A DNA stretch of 64,000 nt from Rhodospirillales bacterium (GTDB lineage: Bacteria; Pseudomonadota; Alphaproteobacteria; TMED109). Positions 26,539-33,031 of the stretch are shown piece by piece. The position numbers and the translations under genes are program-made. Location: positions 62,001 to 126,000 of the forward strand of contig JAPPED010000034.1 of assembly GCA_028824295.1 (NCBI GenBank), written 5' to 3'. Numbering within the stretch: position 1 is the stretch's first letter; each line of letters begins with the position of its first letter. The notes beneath the pieces were generated by a model. That model saw only the letters and a list, made by a program, of their open reading frames with translations. It made no database searches and was not told the DNA's origin.

Positions 26539-26931
26539 ATGGCCTCACGAGCCGACGAGCGACGGCTGAAAGTGCCCGAGCAGGCCAAGCAGGGCGAAGT
26601 GATCGTCGTGAAGACGCTGGCGCGTCATCCGATGGAGCCGGGCGTCCGGCGCGACCCGGATTCCGGGGTCATCTATCCGCGGTTCATCATTCAGTCGGTC
26701 GTCTGCCGCTTCAACGGGGTGGAGGTCTTTCAGGCGCGTTGGTACTCGGGCGTGTCCGAGAACCCCTTCCTCTCGTTTCCTCTCCGCGTGGATGAGTCGG
26801 GCGTGATCGAGGTGGAGTGGATCGACGACTATCTCAAGTCGACGACTCGTACCGCGTTCATCCAGGTGTTCGATGCGGAGGGTCGAGAGGTGTGGCCGGT
26901 CACGGCCGAGGCCCCGTCCGCCGTCGCTTGA
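26539..26931 (+). CDS. soxZ: Sulfur oxidation protein SoxZ
   Basis: 130 residues, slightly longer than usual SoxZ. Family features: GEVIVVKTLARHPMEPGVR, RDPDSGVIYPRFIIQSVVCR, YSGVSENPFLSFPLRV and VEWIDD near the end. It binds SoxY to form the SoxYZ carrier. SoxZ is exported with SoxY, which agrees with the lack of a signal peptide here. The stop overlaps the proposed soxA start (TTGA). Confidence 0.93.
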   Translation: MASRADERRLKVPEQAKQGEVIVVKTLARHPMEPGVRRDPDSGVIYPRFIIQSVVCRFNGVEVFQARWYSGVSENPFLSFPLRVDESGVIEVEWIDDYLKSTTRTAFIQVFDAEGREVWPVTAEAPSAVA

Positions 26932-27719
26932 GACGCCTCCCCTGGCTGTGGCCGGCGGTGGCCGGAATGGCCGTCGCATGGCCGGCCTGGGTCGGCTCCG
27001 AACTCCCCGCCCCCGCGCCTTCTCCGCCCCGCTCCGGCTACGAGTTTGCCCGCCCGGAAACGCAGGCAATCCAGGACGACGAATTTGCCAATCCCGGGCT
27101 GTTCTGGGTGGAGCGCGGTGCCGACCTCTGGGATAGCCAGGACGGAGTTGACGGAGAGTCCTGCTCCTCCTGCCATGGGGCTGCCGAAGCGCTGGCGGGT
27201 GCGGCCCCGACCTATCCGAAGATCGATCCTGTCAGCGGCCTGCTGATGAATCTCGAGCAGCGCATTAACGCATGCCGCACGCGCCACATGGGAAGCGAGC
27301 CCTACCCGCTGGAGAGCGACCCGCTGTTGTCGCTGAGCGTCTACGTGACGCGGCAGTCGGCTGGGCAACCTCTTCAAGTGCGAATCGATGGTCCGGCGCA
27401 GCCGTGGTTCGAGCGCGGCCGGAGCCTCTACGCAGAACGTGTCGGGCAGATGAACGTCGCCTGTACCCAGTGCCACGACCAGCGCGTCGGGCATCTGCTT
27501 CGGGCTGAGCGGATCAGTCAGGGACAGATCAACGGGTTTCCGGCGTACCTGCTTCGCTGGGGCACGGTGAGTTCCGTGCATCGCCGGTTCCAGTTTTGCA
27601 ACGAGCAGGCACGCGCCGAGCCGCTCCCCATCGGCAGCGACGACTACAACGCGCTCCAGCTCTACGTCGCTTGGCGAGGTACAGGCCTGGCGGTCGAGGC
27701 GCCCGCGGTGCGTCGCTAG
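26928..27719 (+). CDS. soxA: Sulfur oxidation c-type cytochrome SoxA (dihaem type)
   Basis: 263 residues from a TTG at 26928 that overlaps the soxZ stop (TTGA); an internal ATG 14 codons on is the alternative. Signal segment LWPAVAGMAVAWPAWVGS. Two haem motifs (CSSCHG, CTQCHD) mark the dihaem class. The active-site Cys, usually a persulfide and haem ligand, is in RFQFCNEQARAEP, followed by YNALQLYVAWRGTGL. It works with SoxX to load thiosulfate onto SoxY. The expected next gene soxB is absent: the following gene is convergent. Confidence 0.92.
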   Translation: MRRLPWLWPAVAGMAVAWPAWVGSELPAPAPSPPRSGYEFARPETQAIQDDEFANPGLFWVERGADLWDSQDGVDGESCSSCHGAAEALAGAAPTYPKIDPVSGLLMNLEQRINACRTRHMGSEPYPLESDPLLSLSVYVTRQSAGQPLQVRIDGPAQPWFERGRSLYAERVGQMNVACTQCHDQRVGHLLRAERISQGQINGFPAYLLRWGTVSSVHRRFQFCNEQARAEPLPIGSDDYNALQLYVAWRGTGLAVEAPAVRR

Positions 27720-27723
27720 CGGT

Positions 27724-28185
27724 TCAGCGCTCCAGGACGCCCGGCCAGTTCTGGTCGGCCCGCTGCACGTTTCCGGGGATGTCCTCTTCCCATTGCGCCT
27801 GCACCGACAGGCTGTAGTTCAGGTAGAGCTTGCCCTCGTAGATCGTCCATGCCTCCGGGTCCGTCGATGCGGTGTAGCCGTTGGCCACCGCCCATGCGCA
27901 ATAGCCGCCGTATTGCGGCGCGTAGCGCTCCGGATCGGCTTGGAATGCATCAAGGTTTGCCTGGCTGCTGAACCGCCACGTCGCACCACGCCAATCGAAG
28001 GCGAAGTCCCGGCTGCCCTCGACCGGGCGCTCCTCCGAAAAGTATGCGACCGGATCGGTCCCGCGAATCGCGACGGACGAGAAGGGCCCGGTGAAGACCG
28101 GGTCCTCCGCGGCCTGCGCCGGAGCGGTCGCAGTCCCGACGGCCAGAACGAGGCCGCAAGCCAGCAGCGCGCGACGGCTACTCAT
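27724..28185 (-). CDS. Exported YHS-domain protein
   Basis: 153 residues from the ATG at 28185, which overlaps the P460 stop by 8 bp. Signal peptide SRRALLACGLVLAVGTATAP, then a YHS-type metal or haem-binding domain: IRGTDPVAYFSEERPVEG, FAFDWRGATWRFSS, FQADPERYAPQYGGYCAW. YHS proteins of this type are often found with copper, haem or cytochrome genes. Co-translated with cytochrome P460 and convergent with soxA by 4 bp. Exact role unknown. Confidence 0.85.
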   Translation of the reverse strand: MSSRRALLACGLVLAVGTATAPAQAAEDPVFTGPFSSVAIRGTDPVAYFSEERPVEGSRDFAFDWRGATWRFSSQANLDAFQADPERYAPQYGGYCAWAVANGYTASTDPEAWTIYEGKLYLNYSLSVQAQWEEDIPGNVQRADQNWPGVLER

Positions 28186-28702
28186 TCGCCTTGGCGACAA
28201 GTTCCTCAAGGTAGATCACGTAATCGTCTTCGGCGAAGGGCAGGTGGCATTCCATACAGGGCCGCGTGTCGACGTCCGCCTTGAGCGTGCCGTCGCCGGA
28301 GAAGAACCCGAACTCCCAGTCACCGTTCCGGATGTCCTCCGGGTAGCTCTCCCCCCAGCCCGGCTGCTTCTCCATGATGGCGACGGCCTTGAGGTTGGCC
28401 TTCTGCATGCGGCCGTCGGCGTCGTACACGGGCTCCCCGGCCTCGTCCACCACTGCGGCGTACACCTCCATCGCGAACTGCGAACCGTGGTCGAGCGGGG
28501 CGCCGTCCTTGGCACTTTCGAACGCGGTGAGGTTGGCGTAGAGGTCGCGGACCGTGTTGTTGTCCGGACGGTCCGACGTCATGAAGTAGACGAAGTCGGA
28601 CTTGTAGTTGTCGGGATACGTGATGCGTTCCGCGCCAGCCAACACTTGGCCGGCCATGCCGAAAGCGGCCGCAAGCGCAACTGCGATACCAATCATGCGC
28701 AT
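28178..28702 (-). CDS. Cytochrome P460-family protein
   Basis: 174 residues from the ATG at 28702 with GGAGG upstream. Signal peptide (IGIAVALAAAFGMAGQVLA), the P460 domain (YKSDFVYFMTSDRPDNNTVR, SQFAMEVYAAVVDEAG, LKAVAIMEKQPGWGE) and haem attachment CMECH near the end. P460 proteins hold a haem cross-linked to Lys and oxidise hydroxylamine, or detoxify NO, in characterised members; cytochrome c'-beta is a sister group that binds NO. Here the neighbour genes concern sulfur oxidation, so the substrate is open. Confidence 0.85.
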   Translation of the reverse strand: MRMIGIAVALAAAFGMAGQVLAGAERITYPDNYKSDFVYFMTSDRPDNNTVRDLYANLTAFESAKDGAPLDHGSQFAMEVYAAVVDEAGEPVYDADGRMQKANLKAVAIMEKQPGWGESYPEDIRNGDWEFGFFSGDGTLKADVDTRPCMECHLPFAEDDYVIYLEELVAKANE

Positions 28703-28751
28703 GGTTCTGGCTCCTCCACCCAGCGATCTGCCCTCGGCAGATGGGAAAAAA

Positions 28752-29786
28752 CTATACATCATCACCTACGCCACGCTCGAAAGGCGCGCCGACCACGATG
28801 TTTGCATCCGGCTGAAAAGCATGGAACACAAACGCGAACGTCACATGGTGCGGCACGTCCTTCGGGGGGCTCTCCTTGGTTTGCACCAGGATGTTGCCCA
28901 CGTCCCGGCCCAACGCGACCATGTTTGCATCGAGCGCAGATGCTTGGCCCGGTTCCCAGGTAATGACGAAGTCGCCGGCATCGACGGTGCGCACTGCCTG
29001 GAGATACTCGAAGCTCCATGCCCGGTTTCCGACCGCCACCACGCGCTCGAGTGGGGCGATCCCCTCCGGGAGTTCCCCGCCATAGAGAAACGGGGCGGGG
29101 CGGGTGTCGTAACCGACGTACGGGTTCACGCCGTAGTGGCGGGACCGTGGATCGTTCGGCACAAGGACCCGACCGTCAGGGTGCGCCTTCTGGAAACGCT
29201 CCCAGGACGTGAGCCGCGACGCACGCAGGGTGAGCGTCTGGCCGGTAAGTTCGCCGACGATGGCATCACCTGTGTACTGCTGCCACCAACTCTCCGTTTG
29301 CCGGTCGTACATGACGAGATCGGATTTGCGGAGATTGCCGGTTGTCCCGAAATCGAGAACTTGATCGCCGAGCCTGCGGTCAAAGACGATCGCAGCATTG
29401 CATAGCGGACAGTACGTAACGGCGACCGGGACTCCGCCCACCGTGTCGTTGACGATTTCGTGCCACATCAGGACGCGTAAGGGGTAGGCACGGGCGTCGC
29501 CGTCAACGTCGAGACTGATCACCGGCTCCTTGTCCGTCAGGTCCGAAGCCTCGGACAGGGGCACGAACACCGGATTGTCGATCGAGGGGATTCCGTCCTT
29601 TGGTGGCCCACCTGACCGGATCGATCGAAAGTCCACCGAGTGTTTCGTGAAATCGGTGTCCGGCCACGCAAGCTTCCACCGTTCCGGATCCGCGGCGGCC
29701 GGGTTGGCGACCAACAGCGCGATGGCAACAGCAAGGAGGCGCCAGCCGTAAACGAGAAACGGGCGATTCGTGACAAGAAACGACAT
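28752..29786 (-). CDS. DUF3179 domain exported protein
   Basis: 344 residues from the ATG at 29786. Signal segment GWRLLAVAIALLVANPAAA; then the DUF3179 core with AYPLRVLMWHEIVNDTVGG, VAVTYCPLCNAAIVFDRRL, TGNLRKSDLVMYDRQTESWW and LTSWERFQKAHPDGRVL. The CPLC pair and the His of WHEIVND are family-conserved and could bind metal or react. Biochemistry of DUF3179 is not established to my knowledge. Divergent from the intradiol dioxygenase gene. Confidence 0.9.
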   Translation of the reverse strand: MSFLVTNRPFLVYGWRLLAVAIALLVANPAAADPERWKLAWPDTDFTKHSVDFRSIRSGGPPKDGIPSIDNPVFVPLSEASDLTDKEPVISLDVDGDARAYPLRVLMWHEIVNDTVGGVPVAVTYCPLCNAAIVFDRRLGDQVLDFGTTGNLRKSDLVMYDRQTESWWQQYTGDAIVGELTGQTLTLRASRLTSWERFQKAHPDGRVLVPNDPRSRHYGVNPYVGYDTRPAPFLYGGELPEGIAPLERVVAVGNRAWSFEYLQAVRTVDAGDFVITWEPGQASALDANMVALGRDVGNILVQTKESPPKDVPHHVTFAFVFHAFQPDANIVVGAPFERGVGDDV

Positions 29787-29916
29787 GACGCATGTGCTCC
29801 AAGGGACGGGCAATGCCGACCTGCTGAGGGACGATACCGAACTAGGGCAGTTGGCAATGGACAAAAATCTGTCGCAAGATGCGCTGCCTGCGTCTGCTGC
29901 AGCGAAAGTGCCGACG

Positions 29917-30531
29917 ATGACTGCTCTCCGCTTCGACCTGAACCGTCGACGTCTATTGCTTAGAGGAGGGGCCAGTGTGCTCGGTGTCTCGGCACTTCCG
30001 CTGGCACCGTGGGTGGCCGCTGCACAGCAGGAAGGATTTTGCGCGGACGGCACCGCCGCGGAAACCGCCAGGCAGACGGCGGGACCGTTTCATGTGGCGG
30101 GCGCTCCGTTCCGTGAAAACTTCCGCGTGGAGGGCATGGACGGCAAGGACCTCACGGTGCGAGGGCAGGTTGTCGACGTCGCGTGCCGGCCGGTGGTGGC
30201 CGCGGTACTTGACGTCTGGCAGGCCGACCCGACCGGGGTCTACGACACGAAGAGTTTCCAGCTCCGCGGCCGGGTGCCGACGGACGCTGATGGCCGGTAC
30301 CAGTTCCTGACGCTCAAGCCCGGCCCGTATGGTTCGGGTTTCGTCCGCACCCCGCATATCCATGTCCGGATTCAGGCGGAGGGCCTGCGCGAGCTCACGA
30401 CCCAGCTTTACTTCCCGGACGAAGAACTGAATGTGCAGGATGCGCTGTACCGTCCGGACCTTCTGATGAGCGTGTCCAAGGGGTACGCGGGTCTTTCGGC
30501 TACCTTCAATTTCGTGATGGAGCCTGCCTGA
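29917..30531 (+). CDS. Tat-exported intradiol ring-cleavage dioxygenase-like protein
   Basis: 204 residues from the ATG at 29917. Twin-arginine signal (DLNRRRLLLRGGASVLGVSA) followed by the intradiol dioxygenase domain: AGPFHVAGAPFREN, RGQVVDVACRPVVAAVLDVW, Tyr ligands likely in GVYDTKS and GRYQF, and His ligands in TPHIHVRI. It would use non-haem Fe(III) to open a catechol-type ring between the hydroxyls, but in the periplasm. Length fits the short exported subgroup rather than PcaG/PcaH. Earlier in-frame ATGs (29770, 29857) would bury the Tat motif. Confidence 0.87.
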   Translation: MTALRFDLNRRRLLLRGGASVLGVSALPLAPWVAAAQQEGFCADGTAAETARQTAGPFHVAGAPFRENFRVEGMDGKDLTVRGQVVDVACRPVVAAVLDVWQADPTGVYDTKSFQLRGRVPTDADGRYQFLTLKPGPYGSGFVRTPHIHVRIQAEGLRELTTQLYFPDEELNVQDALYRPDLLMSVSKGYAGLSATFNFVMEPA

Positions 30532-30597
30532 GCGGGACGCTCCGGGAACGGCATGCGGCCGTGACGCCGTCCGTCCGTTCGTGACCCGCTCGGCTAG

Positions 30598-31158
30598 TCA
30601 GCGAAGCACGCGCAACCGGAGACGGAGTTTTCGACCCAGCCACAGGGCCCGCTCGTCATGATCTCCGACCGCCTCCCCGGTTTCGGGGTGGATCAGGACG
30701 GTGAGACCGCGGCGGTGAACCATTAGCCAAGGGACGATCTTGGCGAATTCCTCGGGCGCAAACGCAACTTGGTACATCGCTTGGGGATGCGGGCCGACCG
30801 GCTGATCCCTCCACCGGCCGAGCCGTACCGAAAAATAGGCCGCTATATCTTCGCGTACCACCGCTGCGTCGGCCCGGCTCGTCTCGTCATAGTAGATGTG
30901 GGCGTGGTAGCCCGTAACCGGCGGCAGGCGCCGGACGTGCCATCGACCGCCGGAGCAGGGCGGGACCTGTTCTTGGCCGAAGATGCGGTTGGCTCGAAGC
31001 AGCTTGCGGAGCGGCAAACCGGGCCGACTGCTCGAATCGGGAAGCAAGCCCGCTTCGGCCAGCCATTGGGCAGCCTCCACGGCGGGGACGGAATCCCGGT
31101 TGTCTTGCCTGAGATGGGATTGCAGGTGCTCATTGATGGCACGGAGGTTGTCGGGCAC
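30598..31158 (-). CDS. DOPA 4,5-dioxygenase-like protein with N-terminal extension
   Basis: 186 residues. The C-terminal 110 residues match the DOPA 4,5-dioxygenase family: GYHAHIYYDETSRADAAVVR, GRWRDQPVGPHPQAMYQVAF, FAKIVPWLMVHRRGLTVLIH, GDHDERALWLG, with His metal-ligand candidates in each block. The family is usually only this domain. The first 75 residues form an extra helical module (AVEAAQWLAEAGLLPDS, LPLRKLLRANRIFG). Start GTG 31158 is supported by GGAGGA six bases upstream, so the module is truly translated. Substrate probably a catechol; unknown. Confidence 0.82.
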   Translation of the reverse strand: MPDNLRAINEHLQSHLRQDNRDSVPAVEAAQWLAEAGLLPDSSSRPGLPLRKLLRANRIFGQEQVPPCSGGRWHVRRLPPVTGYHAHIYYDETSRADAAVVREDIAAYFSVRLGRWRDQPVGPHPQAMYQVAFAPEEFAKIVPWLMVHRRGLTVLIHPETGEAVGDHDERALWLGRKLRLRLRVLR

Positions 31159-31432
31159 GTTTCTTCCTCCGGGATTCGCTTGGCAGTCAACGACGCGCTA
31201 TGGGGAGAATCATAGCCCGGCCGGCGGGCGCCTTTGATCATCAGACGCGTCGGTCCTGTCGAACATCGACGGCTACGAGTGGGCACGGGGCCATGGTCCT
31301 GCCCATGACCCTTGCGTTGGACAGCCGGCAGTTCGGGGCGGGCCCGGTGCCGGCCCGCCTGACCCGGCGGAGCGGCCTCGTGGACTTGGTCGGCGTGGAC
31401 CCCGACCGTTGCCCGCCCGTAGATGTGCCTGC
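31159..31432. other. Intergenic, nothing recognised
   Basis: This 274-bp gap lies between the DOPA-dioxygenase-like gene and the anti-sigma gene. Its translations in all frames are low-complexity and match no family. No clear terminator with a T-tract or palindrome longer than 6 bp was noticed. Confidence 0.4.
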
Positions 31433-32023
31433 CTAGTCCGAATCCTGCGGCCAGGCGTTGGGCGTTTCGCCGCCGGCCAGCGTAAAGAACACGTCCCCGT
31501 CACGCCAGAAGGTGATGCCAACGTTGTCGTACGTGGTTGCCGTGTCCACGACCGTTTCGAGATCGGACGTCAGTCGGGTGGCGTACAGCGTGTGGAGGTC
31601 GCCCGTTTCCTGGTCGCGCAGCTTGAGTTGTGCGGCGAGCCCGCCCTGAATCGAGCAGTAGCGCCCGCCGAGGAGGGCATAGCGGGCGGGCCATTGACTC
31701 GACGGACGAAGGGGGATGTCGAGGCGGTCGAGTGCGGAGGCAACGACCGCTATGTCTCCTGATGCGATTTCGACGTCCAGTTGCTTGCCGTGGTTCATCG
31801 CGACTTCCGCGAGCACCCGTGCCGCGATGTCACGCTCGACCAGGTGGAAGTGCAACCCTCCAAGGCCGATAACCAGCGCGGCGGCGAGCGAGCCCAGGCG
31901 GGCGTACCAGACTCGGGGGGGTGTCGCCCTGGCGGGAGCGGCAGCGAGGATCTGCTCGATGCGGGCGTCGGACAGACGCGCCCGCGCGTAATGTTCCCGC
32001 AGGTGAGATTCGAGGTCGGTCAT
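31433..32023 (-). CDS. Anti-sigma factor-like single-span membrane protein
   Basis: 196 residues. A short cytoplasmic N-terminal part (LESHLREHYARARLSDARIE) precedes one transmembrane helix (LGSLAAALVIGLGGLHFHLV), then a periplasmic domain with two cysteines. Start overlaps the ECF sigma stop by 4 bp (ATGA), the normal layout for a sigma/anti-sigma pair. No HxxxCxxC zinc motif is seen, so it is not a ZAS-type factor. The periplasmic domain contains YCSIQGGLAAQLKLRD, also seen in anti-sigma-like proteins that read the envelope state. Sensing of metal or redox stress is inferred from the neighbouring bufferin gene. Confidence 0.82.
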   Translation of the reverse strand: MTDLESHLREHYARARLSDARIEQILAAAPARATPPRVWYARLGSLAAALVIGLGGLHFHLVERDIAARVLAEVAMNHGKQLDVEIASGDIAVVASALDRLDIPLRPSSQWPARYALLGGRYCSIQGGLAAQLKLRDQETGDLHTLYATRLTSDLETVVDTATTYDNVGITFWRDGDVFFTLAGGETPNAWPQDSD

Positions 32024-32523
32024 GCCGCAGACCCTTTCCCCTTCCTTGCTGCCGGACTCGGCTCGGCCGGATCCGCCACGAGACCCCGCCGCAATTTCCG
32101 TTTGGCGCGGTGAATGAGACTCAGGACGGTGCCGCGCGGCCGGCCGGTGAAATCACTGATTTCCTGCGCGGTATAACCTTCGACAACGTGCAGGAACAGC
32201 GCTTCGCGCTCGGCGGCGCGGAGCGAATCGAGAAGGCGAGCCAGTCTCAGCGCATCGTACCGCCCGTCATCGACGGCGGTCCAGCTGTCGGCCACCTCGT
32301 CCACGTCGTCCAGCGGCTCGAACGCGATCAACTGGTCGCGCCGCCACCGGTCCACGTAGATGTTTCGGATGACCGTGAACAAGTGTGCCTTGCTGCCGGC
32401 GCGGCCACCGTGACGATGCAGCCGGTACCAAGCCTCCTGGACCAGGTCATCGGCGTCGTCGGCCCCAGTCCGCAACGACAGGGCGTATCGGTAGCCGGCC
32501 TGCAGCAGGTCCTTGTCCTTCAT
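32020..32523 (-). CDS. ECF-type RNA polymerase sigma factor
   Basis: 167 residues from the ATG at 32523. Sigma region 2 (DADDLVQEAWYRLHRH, AHLFTVIRNIYVDRWRRDQL) and region 4 (LRAAEREALFLHVVEGYTAQ, RPRGTVLSLIHRAKRKLRRG) are complete. The longer open frame upstream is not family-like. Followed by its anti-sigma gene with a 4-bp overlap. It lies 101 bp after the bufferin precursor gene. Similar ECF pairs control bufferin genes in Caulobacter (SigF/NrsF, recalled), so this one probably controls bufA1. Confidence 0.92.
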   Translation of the reverse strand: MKDKDLLQAGYRYALSLRTGADDADDLVQEAWYRLHRHGGRAGSKAHLFTVIRNIYVDRWRRDQLIAFEPLDDVDEVADSWTAVDDGRYDALRLARLLDSLRAAEREALFLHVVEGYTAQEISDFTGRPRGTVLSLIHRAKRKLRRGLVADPAEPSPAARKGKGSAA

Positions 32524-32624
32524 GGCAATGGCGGGAACGCCACGCGGACGGTCAGTCGTGGACGCGATACTGTCGCTTTTGATCGCCCTTCTTGTGCACG
32601 ATGTCAGCGGAACAGACGAGCCGA

Positions 32625-32903
32625 TCAGCTTTCCGCAAGGCTGCCGCCGACCAGTTTCTCGCAGAGGCCAGCCGGCACGTAGATCCAGGCGTCCTTCTGG
32701 CCGTCGACGGTCGAGGTGCCCTGGCACGTGGTCCCCTCGCCGGCCGCGCAGTCATTCTGACCCGCCTTCGCGACGCCGAAGCATTTCTCCATGTCGCCGT
32801 CAGCGGCCAGCGTCGTCGAGGCTGGAGCGGCGACCAGCAGCGCGGTCAGTGCGCCTGCTACGACCTTTGCAGCGGAAGCCCGTTTGATGAGTGTTCTCGG
32901 CAC
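32625..32903 (-). CDS. bufA1: Bufferin-type precursor (DUF2282, BufA1-like)
   Basis: 92 residues from a GTG at 32903 preceded by AGGAG. Signal peptide [21 protein letters not shown], then the DUF2282 core with exactly four cysteines: [45 protein letters not shown]. This pattern matches bufferin precursors, exported ribosomally made peptides in which a DUF692 (MNIO) enzyme converts core cysteines to thiooxazoles that bind copper. The usual bufB (DUF692), bufC (DUF2063) and DoxX genes are not next to it or anywhere in this window. ECF sigma and anti-sigma genes follow. Confidence 0.87.
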   Translation of the reverse strand: MPRTLIKRASAAKVVAGALTALLVAAPASTTLAADGDMEKCFGVAKAGQNDCAAGEGTTCQGTSTVDGQKDAWIYVPAGLCEKLVGGSLAES

Positions 32904-33031
32904 GGTTGTCTCCTTTGGGAACTGGTTTGCACCGCGGGCGCTTGGTGGCCCGTCATGGATGTAGACGAGCGTCAAACCGATTTGATTGCGTCTGTGCCCG
33001 ACCGGCGGGTTCCCGGAGGCGGTCGCGGCGT
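32904..33031 (-). promoter_or_regulatory. Upstream region of the bufferin gene with a GGAACC element
   Basis: A 128-bp leader. On the minus strand GGAACC occurs at 33013-33008, resembling the -35 element of many ECF promoters, about 105 bp before the GTG. I could not find a convincing matching -10. The ribosome site AGGAG lies directly before the start. Confidence 0.25.

Noticed and set aside
12267-32903. TldD as maturase or protease for the bufferin precursor
   Set aside because: TldD/E does process some peptides, but the genes are 19 kb apart with no shared control; nothing in the sequence links them.
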